64,000 nucleotides of DNA, from positions 170,540-234,539 of the forward strand of contig CALKXJ010000016.1 of NCBI GenBank assembly GCA_938003835.1. The letters are read 5' to 3'. Positions 45,064 to 53,752 of this stretch are shown here, one piece after another (the first letter of the stretch is position 1; every line of letters begins with the position of its first letter). Origin of the DNA: an uncultured Bryobacteraceae bacterium. GTDB lineage: Bacteria > Acidobacteriota > Terriglobia > Bryobacterales > Bryobacteraceae. The translations under genes and the position numbers were made by a program. Below the pieces are notes generated by a model. That model was not told where the DNA came from and made no database searches. It saw nothing but the letters and a program-made list of their open reading frames with translations.

Positions 45064-46597
45064 TCAGGCGCCGGTAAGCTCCCATCTCTCGCGATACTCG
45101 CGCGCCGGGTACGGGTTGGCCTCGGCAGCGTTGGTGAATCGCATGGTCCCGGCGTCCCACAGTAACGCGGGCGCACATCGGTTTGCGCGAAAGACTTTCC
45201 GGCTATCGCGGATCGCCGCTCCGGCCAGTGCAATCGCCTCCGAACAGTTGGCCGCGTGGAGGAAGTTGCCCGCCGAGGGCGGCCCGTCCCTGACCGCCGC
45301 CAGCCACTCGGCATCTCCCCGGCCGCCGCGGCGCGGGCGTCCTCGCGTCTCCGCCTCCGGCTCCGGAAGGCCCTTGGCGGTCCGGCACTCCTTCATCTTC
45401 CTGGCCGGGATGATCTCGTTGCTCGGGATCATGCCCCTGTCTCCGATGAATAGGGTTCCCGTTGCCGGCACCGACCGCCCGTCTTCGAGCAGCTCATCGG
45501 GCGTAAACGGGCGCATTCCGCCGTCGTACGAGTACAGCTCGATCTCCGGCCAGGGGCCGTGGGCGGCAAATTTGAACAGAACCCGGTTGGCGGAAGGAAA
45601 CGCGAAGTCGTTCACCGCCACGGTGCTGACCTGGTCGTGGATCTCGCAGCTCGAGCTGAACCGGGCCTCGAAGCTGTAAGCAACCGGGGGGTCGTTCGCC
45701 ATGAAGATCGGCCACAGGCTGTCGTTGCCCATGTCGGCGATGCTGCCCCCGCCGAAGTCGTACCAGCCCCAAAAGACGGCATGCGTGTAGCTGGGATGGT
45801 AGGGCTGGTCGCGTTCGGGTACGAGCCACACTCCCCAGTCGAAGCCCGGCGGAATGGGCGGCCGGTCGGCGGGTAGCGAAAGCGCGTGGGGCCAGAAAGG
45901 CCGATCGGTCCAGTCGTGGATCTCCCTCAGGGTGCCGATGACCCCGTCGAGAATCATCTGCCGGACGGTGGTCAGCCGTCCGCGCCAGGCGAGCAGGTGG
46001 GTGGCGACGCCGGTCTTGCGAGCGGTGTCGACCACATCCGCACCTCGGCGACCCGATTGGCCAGGGGCTTGTGCATCAGCACATGTTTGCCCCGCTTCAT
46101 CGCCGCCATTGCAATCGTGGCATACAGGTGGTGGGGCGTCGTGACCTTCACCGCGTCGAGACCCCTCTCCTTGTCGAGCAGTTCCCGAAAGTCGGCGTAG
46201 GAGGCCACGCCCCCTGAACTTCTCCGAGGAGCGCTTCCTGGCGTAATGGGTTTCGATGATTTCCTTCGCCATGGTGCGGCCCGCCCGGATGCCTGTGATC
46301 CCTGCCCCCCAGGAGGGGTCCTCCAGCGCCTGCCGCACGCTGTCACGGAGCCCGTGCTTGCTCCAAATCGATATAGTGGGTCCCATCCTTGACGGGATCG
46401 CACACGGAAGTGATCTGCACCTCCGGGTAGTCGACCCGACCCAGCAGCTCCCGGATCAACTGGGTCCCGCATCCGATGTGAGCGAGGGTGATCTTATCGC
46501 TGGGAGCGAGATATCCTGACCCGCCCAGCACGTGGCGGAGGACAAGGGTGAAGGCCAGGCCCGCTGCCGCGGGCGTCAGGAATTCTCGGCAATTCAG
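45064..46597 (-). pseudogene. Gfo/Idh/MocA oxidoreductase pseudogene, three frameshifts and lost start
   Basis: The protein can be followed across three frames. An N-terminal region reads NCREFLTPAAAGLAF from CTG 46595-46597 where ATG is expected (and Cys replaces the first Arg of the Tat pair). SDKITLAHIGCG then leads to a first shift at a TTT run (46365-46367) into WSKHGLRDS, a second at a run of five C on the plus strand (46210-46214) into VASYADFRELL, and a third near 46035 back to VVDTARKTGVATHLLAW, ending WELTG. All three are single-base indels. Two lie in homopolymers, so assembly error is possible, but the lost start and neighbouring deletions favour real decay. Confidence 0.75.
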
Positions 46598-46749
46598 ATC
46601 CTGCTCGGGAGGCCTGCGAATCTGCTCCCCTTCGCCGGATTGGCGCTTTCTTCACCTCTCCGGTTACCGGAGGGAGTGTATCATGCGCCGTTTGGCAGGC
46701 ACGCCGGGCAAATCCGGCGAGGCGGACGAACCGCCCGGGGATCCGCGCC

Positions 46750-47298
46750 TCAGCGCCCGAGCGCCTTTTCGATCGCTTCGATGAGCTCCGGAGCTTCCGG
46801 AGAGACGTTCGGCTCGAAGCGCGCGATCACGCGGCCATCCTTGCCGACGAGAAACTTCGTGAAGTTCCATTTCACCTCGCCGCCCGTGGCCGGGTATTCG
46901 GTTTTGTCGGTCAGGTGCCTGTACAGAGGCGCCTGGTCGTTGCCCTTGACCGAGATCTTGGCGTACATGGGGAAGGTGACGCCGTACTGGCGGGAGCAAA
47001 ACTGGCGGATTTCCTCGTTGGTGCCGGGCTCCTGGCCGCCGAAGTTGTTGGCAGGGAAGCCGAGGACGACGAAGCCCCGGTCCCGATAGCGCTCATAGAG
47101 CTTCTGGAGACCGGCATATTGCGGAGTGTAGCCGCACCGGCTGGCGACGTTGACAATTAAGACGACCTTGCCCTTATAGGCCGCAAGCGGCGCCGGCTTG
47201 CCGTCGATGGCCGGCAGCGTGTAGTCGTAGATCGAGGCGGCGAACATCGTGATTTGCAGAAGCGGGAGGATGGTCAGAATTCGGCTGATCATTCTCAT
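46750..47298 (-). CDS. Glutathione peroxidase-family thiol peroxidase, exported
   Basis: 182 aa. A signal-like N-terminus (ISRILTILPLLQITMFAAS) precedes the peroxidase fold with the peroxidatic Cys55 (VASRCGYTPQY), Gln89 (PANNFGGQEPG), Trp144/Asn145 (KWNFTKFLV) and a probable resolving Cys101 (IRQFC). Cys rather than Sec and a resolving Cys suggest a thioredoxin-type reductant. The ATG at 47298 is preferred to a longer upstream frame; 47292 is an alternative. Confidence 0.88.
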   Translation of the reverse strand: MRMISRILTILPLLQITMFAASIYDYTLPAIDGKPAPLAAYKGKVVLIVNVASRCGYTPQYAGLQKLYERYRDRGFVVLGFPANNFGGQEPGTNEEIRQFCSRQYGVTFPMYAKISVKGNDQAPLYRHLTDKTEYPATGGEVKWNFTKFLVGKDGRVIARFEPNVSPEAPELIEAIEKALGR

Positions 47299-47570
47299 CG
47301 TTTCATGGATGCTCCCACTCGCCCTCGCGTTGCGGGAAAGATTGTCCGCCCCGAGCTGATCAGGGAGCCGGCCGATCGCCTGGCGGTTGTCTCTGCCGGC
47401 AGAGCGAGCCAACGGGCCGCGGAAGCCGCTCGGACGCTTTTCCATCTCCGGCCGGCGGACTCGGCTGGCGAGGCCGACTCACCGTCGGCGGCCGTGCTGC
47501 GGTTCGGACGGGGCGCTAGGCGGAAGAGCCCGTAGCCTGCGGACGGCAGCAACAAGGGGGCTAGCGCATC
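47299..47570. other. Intergenic gap between glutathione peroxidase and the metal efflux operon
   Basis: About 270 bases without a supported gene. Both flanking genes are on the minus strand, so this holds the end of the efflux transcript and the start region of the peroxidase gene. No convincing terminator with a U-tract is seen. Confidence 0.45.
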
Positions 47571-50500
47571 CTAGCCTGGCGTGAGCCGCCGGCGCGCGGA
47601 GGCGTAATACAGCGCCGGCAATCCGACGAGCGTCAAGAACAGGCTTGAGGCCAATCCGCCCACGACCACGGTCGCCAAAGGCCGCTGCACGTCGCTTCCA
47701 ATTCCCGTCGCGGTGGCCGCCGGGACCATGCCGAGCATCGCCACCACCACCATCATCAGCACGGGGCGCATTTGCGCGACCGAGCCGTCGATAACCGCCC
47801 GCAGCAAGTCGGCGCCCGGCTGCCTCCGGCGCCGGTTCATCTCCGACACAATCAGCACGCCGCTCATCACCGCTACCCCGAACAGGCTCACGAAACCCAC
47901 CGCCGCCGAGACACTCAAGTGGATCCCCCGGAGCCACAGCAGCAGCACGCCGCCGACAAAGGCAAACGGCACCGTGAGCATCACCACCAGCGAGTCACGC
48001 ACGCTGCGGAAGGCGAAAAAGAGCAGAACGAAGATGAGGAAGACGGTCACGGGCAGCGCGATGCTGAGCCTCGCCTTGGCCCTCGCCATGTTTTCAAACT
48101 GCCCGCCCCATTCGATGCCGTAGCCTTCCGGGAGCGGCACTTCCTTCTCGATCCGGCGCCTCAGCTCTGCGGCGAAGCTGCCCTGGTCGCGGCCCCGGAT
48201 GTTCGTTCTCACCGACACCATTCTCCGGTTTTCGCTGCGGGCGATGATCGACTCTCCATCCGTCACCCGCACATCGGCGAGCTGTCCCAGGGGCACCCGC
48301 GCTCCGCTCCGCGTCGGAACCAGGATGCTGGCGATCGCGCCGGCGTCGGCGCGCGCCTCTGGCAGGTAACGCACGGTAATGTCAAAACGCCGGTCGCCGT
48401 CAAACAGCGTGCTGACCGTGCGGCCGCCGATGGCCAGCTCGATCAGTTCCTGTAAGTCGCGCACGCGAACACCGTAGCGCGCCATGGCGGGGCGGTTCAC
48501 CCGGAGGGTGAGTTGCGGCTGGCGCTCTTCTTGTTCGATGGAGCTATCGGCTGCCCCGCGCACCTGCCGGGTGATGGCCAGCGCCTGTCTCGCCAGTCCG
48601 CGCAACACGTCCAAGTCCGGCCCCGTGAACAGGATCGCCAAGTCGGCGCTGGAACCGGTCACTGCCTCGGTCACCGTATCGATGATCGGCTGCGTGATGT
48701 TATAGGTGGCGCCCGGAACCTGGTCCTGCATCAGCCGCGCCAGTTCCTCCACCACCATCGCCTTGGTGCGGCCCGCCGGCCAAGTCGAATAAGGTTGCAG
48801 GGTCACCAGAAACTCGATGCGGTTTGGCCCGAACGGGTCGGTGCCTAAGTCGTTGCGCCCCGCTTGCGAAGCCACGTCCCGGACCTCCGCCATCTTGCCG
48901 ATCTCGCCTCGCACCAGCTCCGCGACGTTGGCCGATTTTTCGAGCGAGGTGCCCGGCGGCAGGTTCAGCCGCACCCACACGGTTCCCTCGTCAAGCACCG
49001 GCAGAAATTCGGTCCCCATCTTCAGGGCGACGGTGGCCGTTGCCCCGACCAGCACCGCCGCCCCGGCCAGTACCCTGCGGGCGCGGGGCAGCGCCGCCTC
49101 CAACGTTTTCCGGTAGAGCCCGGTGAGCAAGGTCACCACCGGGTTGTCCCACGCCTTGGCCCCGTTTCGGAACAGAAACGTCGCCAGCACCGGCGTCAGC
49201 GTCATGGTGATGAGCAACGCCCCCACCAGCGCCGCGCAGACCGTGAACGCCATCGGGGTAAACAACCGGCGCTCCACGCGCTCCAGCGTGAATAGCGGCA
49301 GGTAGGCGGAGATGATGATCAACATCGAATAGAAGACCGGCGATTCCATCTCGAATGCCGCCTCACCGATTCGCTGCGGCGCCGGGAGCGCCTCCTTGCG
49401 CTCTCGTAAGCGGTGCAGGATATGCTCCACCATCACCAGCGTTCCATCGACGATGATTCCAAAGTCGATGGCGCCCAGCGACAGCAGATTGGCCGGCGTG
49501 CCGGCGAGGTGCATCACAGTGAAGGCAAACAGCAGCGACAGCGGGATCGTCAGCGCCGTCAGGAAGGCGGCGCGCAGGCTGCCGAGAAAAAAGATCAGCA
49601 CGAGGGTCACCACCGCCAGGCCCTCTGCCAGGGTCCGCCCCACGGTGCGCAGCGTGTTGTTAACCAGTTCCGTACGGTCGTAGATGGTGCGGATCCGCAC
49701 GCCTGCCGGCAGCCGATTCTGCTCGAGATCCCGCAGCGCCTCGTGCACCAGCCGGAGCACCTGGCTCGGGTTTTCGCCGCGCCGCATCAGGACGATCCCT
49801 TCGATGCCTCCCGTGTGCTCGTTCAGTCCGAAAATGCCGGTGCGCGGCGCTGCCCCCACCACCACCCGCCCCAGGTCCTTCACATAGATCGGGACGCCGC
49901 CCGCTTCGCTCACCACGCTGAGTTCGATATCCTCGGCCGAGCGGAGCAGCCCCACGCCGCGCACTGCCAATGACTGTTGCTGGTTATCCAGCAGCGCTCC
50001 GCCGGCGTTCTGGTTGCTGGCGGCCACTGCATCGGCGATGTCGATTGGCGTCAGCCGGTATTTCTCCAGCAGCAGCGGATCCACCTGGATCTGGTATTGC
50101 TTCACCAGACCTCCAAAGGGCACCACGTCGGCGACCCCAGTGACCTGCAAGAGCCGCGGCGCCACCACCCAGTCCTGCAATTCGCGCAACTGCATCTCGT
50201 CCAGATGCTCTGCTTCGAGCACATAGCGGAACAGCTCGCCGATTGGTGTGGCCATCGGACCCAGCACAGGCCTCAGCCCCTCCGGCAGCTCCACTTCGCG
50301 CAGCCGCTCCAGCACCAGCTGCCTTGCGAGGTAGATGTCCATGCTGTGCTCGAAGGTCAACTGCACCAGCGAGAGCCCGAAGATGGTCCGCGACCGGCGG
50401 TTGAGCACGCCCGGCGTGTTGTTCAGCGCCCGCTCGACCGGGATGGTCACCTGCTGCTCCACCTCTTCCGCCGCCAGCCCCGGCGCCAGCGTGATCACGT

Positions 50501-50639
50501 CCACACCGGGATCGGAGATGTCGGGATAGGCTTCGATCCGGAGTTGCTGGAAAGACCAGATGCCAACGCCCGCCAGCAGGATCGCCCCGACCAGCGTGAA
50601 GAAGCGCTGTTCCAGGGCGAAGCGCAGCAGCTGTCTCAT
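47571..50639 (-). CDS. Heavy-metal RND efflux pump, CusA/CzcA type
   Basis: 1022-aa inner-membrane antiporter of the HME-RND family. It has 12 predicted helices, two large periplasmic loops, and the family signature IDFGIIVDGTLVMVEH in helix 4, containing the proton-relay Asp. N-terminal QQLRIEAYPDISDPGVDVITLAPGLAAEEVEQQV and the ARYGVRVRDLQELI block also fit CusA/CzcA. The ion cannot be assigned because the methionine/acidic ligand positions cannot be aligned by eye. ATG at 50639 overlaps the DUF190 gene. Operon order: TolC, adaptor, DUF190, pump. Confidence 0.92.
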   Translation of the reverse strand: MRQLLRFALEQRFFTLVGAILLAGVGIWSFQQLRIEAYPDISDPGVDVITLAPGLAAEEVEQQVTIPVERALNNTPGVLNRRSRTIFGLSLVQLTFEHSMDIYLARQLVLERLREVELPEGLRPVLGPMATPIGELFRYVLEAEHLDEMQLRELQDWVVAPRLLQVTGVADVVPFGGLVKQYQIQVDPLLLEKYRLTPIDIADAVAASNQNAGGALLDNQQQSLAVRGVGLLRSAEDIELSVVSEAGGVPIYVKDLGRVVVGAAPRTGIFGLNEHTGGIEGIVLMRRGENPSQVLRLVHEALRDLEQNRLPAGVRIRTIYDRTELVNNTLRTVGRTLAEGLAVVTLVLIFFLGSLRAAFLTALTIPLSLLFAFTVMHLAGTPANLLSLGAIDFGIIVDGTLVMVEHILHRLRERKEALPAPQRIGEAAFEMESPVFYSMLIIISAYLPLFTLERVERRLFTPMAFTVCAALVGALLITMTLTPVLATFLFRNGAKAWDNPVVTLLTGLYRKTLEAALPRARRVLAGAAVLVGATATVALKMGTEFLPVLDEGTVWVRLNLPPGTSLEKSANVAELVRGEIGKMAEVRDVASQAGRNDLGTDPFGPNRIEFLVTLQPYSTWPAGRTKAMVVEELARLMQDQVPGATYNITQPIIDTVTEAVTGSSADLAILFTGPDLDVLRGLARQALAITRQVRGAADSSIEQEERQPQLTLRVNRPAMARYGVRVRDLQELIELAIGGRTVSTLFDGDRRFDITVRYLPEARADAGAIASILVPTRSGARVPLGQLADVRVTDGESIIARSENRRMVSVRTNIRGRDQGSFAAELRRRIEKEVPLPEGYGIEWGGQFENMARAKARLSIALPVTVFLIFVLLFFAFRSVRDSLVVMLTVPFAFVGGVLLLWLRGIHLSVSAAVGFVSLFGVAVMSGVLIVSEMNRRRRQPGADLLRAVIDGSVAQMRPVLMMVVVAMLGMVPAATATGIGSDVQRPLATVVVGGLASSLFLTLVGLPALYYASARRRLTPG

Positions 50640-50977
50640 GCCCCAGCCTCGCCTCCCGCCCAGTGCAGCACCTCGCCGCCGGCGAGAAACACGAGGCCCT
50701 CGGCGACCATCGGCTGAAGCCGCGGCAGGACCGACCGGAGCTTGTCCTCGCGGTCGATGCTGAGCACCACCACGGGGCGGTCCGCGGTCGAACCGGACAG
50801 GATGTCCTGGGTCAGCTTGTGCGCCGCGCCGAAGCCGAGGAGCCCGCGGAGCACGGTCGCGCCGGCGATGCCCTCCTCCAGCAGCACCCGCACCACGGCC
50901 TCATAGAGCGGGATGCGGGGATCGCCCCAGGTGTCGCTCTCATCGAAGAAGATCAGCAGCATTCTTGCGCTTTCCAC
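50636..50977 (-). CDS. DUF190-family (PII-like) protein within the metal efflux operon
   Basis: 113-aa cytoplasmic protein with a ferredoxin-like pattern typical of DUF190 (LLIFFDESDTWGDPRIPLYEAVVRVLLEEGIAGATVLRGLLGFG). DUF190 proteins are structurally related to PII signal proteins and often neighbour CrcB fluoride exporters or transport genes. Here the gene lies between the adaptor (3-base gap) and the pump (4-base overlap), which points to nucleotide- or metal-responsive modulation of the pump. The ligand is unknown. Confidence 0.82.
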   Translation of the reverse strand: MESARMLLIFFDESDTWGDPRIPLYEAVVRVLLEEGIAGATVLRGLLGFGAAHKLTQDILSGSTADRPVVVLSIDREDKLRSVLPRLQPMVAEGLVFLAGGEVLHWAGGEAGA

Positions 50978-50980
50978 CGC

Positions 50981-52117
50981 TCAATACCCCCGTAAGAGCA
51001 TGGCGCCGTCCACCACCACCCGCGCTCCCGGCGCCAGTCCGTCCAGGATCGGGACAAGGTCGCCGCTGCGCTTGCCCGTGCGAACCTCGACGGCGCGGAA
51101 GCGGCCCGGCGCCTCCTCGAGGAAGACTGCCTGCCGGCCCTCCATTTGGACCAGCGCGCCCACGGGTGCCACGACGACCTCGCGGTCGGCCTCGGTGTGG
51201 CGCACCGTTCCAAACATTTCCGGGCGGAAACGTCCTTCCCGGTTGTCCAGTTCCGCCCAGACCTTGATCGTGCGGTTGGCCGGATCGACGCTGTCGGCAA
51301 TCCGCGCCACCCGGCTCAGGAACGTCTCTCCCGGAAATGCGTTCAGCCGCACCTCAAAGCGCTCGTGGAGCTGCACCAGCCGGATGTATGTCTCCGGCAC
51401 ATCCGCCGCCACCCAGACGGTGCTCAGGTCGGCGATCGTCATCACCGGCTGCGTGATGTCGTTGCGGTACTCGCCCGCCACCACGTTGAACTCGGTCACC
51501 TTCCCCGAAAGCGGCGCGCGCACCGTGATCCGCGGCCGCGTCTGACCCGGCTCGAGCCCCAGCAGCTCCAAGCGTGCCAGCGCCTGCCGGCGCGAAGCCT
51601 CCGCTTGTGCGACGACCGCCTTTGCCTGACTCAGCGCCGTTTCCGCCACGAGGACCTCTTTCTTTGCGATCGCATCGCCCCGGAACAGGTCCAGCACCCG
51701 GTCGTGGTCCTTCTCCGCCTTGGCCAGCGCCGCGCGCGCCACTGTCAGATCGAGCTCGGCGCGCATGTATTCGGCGGCTGCCGCGTCCGCCTCCGGGCTC
51801 TCCAGCAACAGCAGCGGGGCGCCGCGCTCCACCGCATCGCCGAAGGAGACGAAGACCCCCGCCACCCGCCCGGGCGCGGGCAGCACCACCCGCGAGATCC
51901 GGTTTGGATTGAACTCCAGTTTTGCCGGCGCCGTGAACTCGTCAGCCGGCATCCGCGTCAGCCGCACTGCTTCGACGCGGATCTGACGCAGCTTGGGTGA
52001 ATCGAGCGGAATCACCACCGCCCCTTCGATCCGCGGCGGCGATTCGGCCTCTGCGGGCGGCCCCTGACGGCAGCCCGCCATCGCTGCCGCCAGGGCCAAG
52101 ATCATCCATCCTCTCAT
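50981..52117 (-). CDS. RND periplasmic adaptor, CusB/CzcB type
   Basis: Membrane-fusion protein of 378 aa, lipoprotein (AAMAGC, Cys16). It contains the lipoyl/barrel-sandwich halves (VVLPAPGRVAGVFVSFGDAVERG and ITVRAPLSGKVTEF) around a coiled-coil hairpin (about 110-190), and beta-barrel and membrane-proximal domains ending GARVVVDGAMLL. It joins pump and outer-membrane channel. It starts as ATGA on the TolC stop. Confidence 0.9.
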   Translation of the reverse strand: MRGWMILALAAAMAGCRQGPPAEAESPPRIEGAVVIPLDSPKLRQIRVEAVRLTRMPADEFTAPAKLEFNPNRISRVVLPAPGRVAGVFVSFGDAVERGAPLLLLESPEADAAAAEYMRAELDLTVARAALAKAEKDHDRVLDLFRGDAIAKKEVLVAETALSQAKAVVAQAEASRRQALARLELLGLEPGQTRPRITVRAPLSGKVTEFNVVAGEYRNDITQPVMTIADLSTVWVAADVPETYIRLVQLHERFEVRLNAFPGETFLSRVARIADSVDPANRTIKVWAELDNREGRFRPEMFGTVRHTEADREVVVAPVGALVQMEGRQAVFLEEAPGRFRAVEVRTGKRSGDLVPILDGLAPGARVVVDGAMLLRGY

Positions 52118-53367
52118 CGCACTTCCCGGCCGACGGTCGCCTCCAGCACGTACAGCGATCGCGCATATTCCACCCGCGCCTCGTTGTATCCCTGTCTGGT
52201 CTCGCTGAACGTCCGCTGCGCGTCCAGCAGATCGAGAAACGAGGCTTCGCCCCGCCGGTAGGAGAACTCGATCGTGTCCCGCACCCGGCCCGCCTGCCCC
52301 AGCAACTCGGTCTCGATCGTTTGCAGCCGTCCCCGCGCCGTCTGGACCTGCTCCCAGGCCGAGACAACCTCAGCGCGGATCTGCTGCTCCAGCGCGCGCA
52401 CCCGCAGCTCCGCCTGCTGCCGCTCCAGGCGCGCCCGCTCGACTTCGCCCTGGTTGCGGTTCAGAAGCGGCAAGGGGATTTCGAAGCGGAATCCGGCCGT
52501 CTGGCCGGGAAACGGACCGACGTACTGCTTGTGATGCGACAGACCGACATCGAGATTGGGCTTGCTGAGCGCTCGTTGCAGCCGGATCTCCTCCTCGGCG
52601 CGCCGCACCTCGCTCCGCAGCGCCGCCAGATCGGGCCTTGCCGCCAGGGCCGCCGCCGCCAGCTCCTCGAGGCCTTCCGTCACCGTATCCCGCCGGATCT
52701 CCTCCATGACGTCGAAGCCCGGCACCGGCGCCGGACGCCCCATCAGGCGCTGGAGCCGCACACGCTCCTGCCGTTCGCGCAGCTCCGCCTGTAGGAGCTG
52801 CGTGCGGAACTGCAACGCCGCCACCTCACTTCGCATCAGCTCGACCCGCGCAATCTCGCCGGCCTCATAGCGCGTTCGGTTGACCTTCACCAGCGCTTCG
52901 AAGGTTTCCAGAATCTCTTTGATTGTGCGTGCGTTCGCCTTCGCCAGCAGCAAGTCCAGGTAGGCGTTCTGCACCTCGAGCGTCAGCGTCCGTTGCGCGT
53001 CGAGAATCCCCCCTTGCGCCACCGTCACCGCCTGCCGCGCCAGCTCCATGCGCCGCCGGCGCTTGCCCGCCGTCTCGATCTCCCAATACAACACCGTGTT
53101 GGTCTCGGCTGGACCGGCCGGCCCCTGCTCGGCGACGTAGTTTGCCCCCAGCACGTCCAGGAGGTTGTTTTCTACGTTCAGCCGCGGGTTCGGGCGCAGC
53201 CGCGCCTGCAACAGGCGCGCCTCGGCGATGGGAATCTCGTAGCGCCGGGCCAGCAGCTCCAGGTTGCGCTCGAGAGCCTCCTCGACCGCCTGCTTCAGAG
53301 AGACCGGTGCTTGCGCCGCTAAGAGGAGATGACATGCCGCTCCGAGCAGCAGGGTTCGCGCCAACAC
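52114..53367 (-). CDS. TolC-family outer-membrane channel, CusC/CzcC type
   Basis: 417 aa with a signal peptide (LLLGAACHLLLAAQ) and two outer-membrane efflux protein repeats (first VSLKQAVEEALERNLEL, second EELAAAALAARPDLAAL), consisting mainly of long periplasmic helices. First gene of the metal-efflux operon, so promoter elements should lie in the 385-base gap upstream. GTG start with GGAAGA only two bases away, so the start is not certain. Confidence 0.88.
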   Translation of the reverse strand: MLARTLLLGAACHLLLAAQAPVSLKQAVEEALERNLELLARRYEIPIAEARLLQARLRPNPRLNVENNLLDVLGANYVAEQGPAGPAETNTVLYWEIETAGKRRRRMELARQAVTVAQGGILDAQRTLTLEVQNAYLDLLLAKANARTIKEILETFEALVKVNRTRYEAGEIARVELMRSEVAALQFRTQLLQAELRERQERVRLQRLMGRPAPVPGFDVMEEIRRDTVTEGLEELAAAALAARPDLAALRSEVRRAEEEIRLQRALSKPNLDVGLSHHKQYVGPFPGQTAGFRFEIPLPLLNRNQGEVERARLERQQAELRVRALEQQIRAEVVSAWEQVQTARGRLQTIETELLGQAGRVRDTIEFSYRRGEASFLDLLDAQRTFSETRQGYNEARVEYARSLYVLEATVGREVR

Positions 53368-53752
53368 TCTTCCATGATAGTTTTTCCGCCGCGCCGCCTC
53401 CCCCGGGAGCGGTCAATTGTCCGACCGCCGCGACGCCGAGCAAGCCGTCGGTTGGAGTCCTTCCGGAACGGGCGCGGATCGCAACCCGGATCGTTGCGCG
53501 GGACAGCTCAGGCACAGCGGAACTGCCCGGAGCAGCTCCTACGGGCGTGTTGCTCCGTCACGTCGGAGAAGCTGGCCGAAGCATTCGCGCGCAGGCGTGC
53601 GCGCGGCACAAGGGCCACCGGCCCCCTGGGAGGTTTCAGTTTGGATCCTCCCGGCAGGCTCACCCAACCGGCTTGCCCTGAGGGTGACCGTAAGACGTCA
53701 CTGGGAAACACGCCCGGAAAAATTGGGGCGGAAGGCGTCCCATCCTTTGCCC
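53368..53752. other. Intergenic region between the two RND efflux operons
   Basis: About 385 bases with no supported gene. It should hold the promoter of the metal-efflux operon and the terminator of the HAE1-type operon. A weak stem (CGCCC with GGGCG) surrounds ATTTTT close to 53720-53735, but no clear terminator or regulator binding repeat was found. No regulatory gene for either pump is present in the window. Confidence 0.45.
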
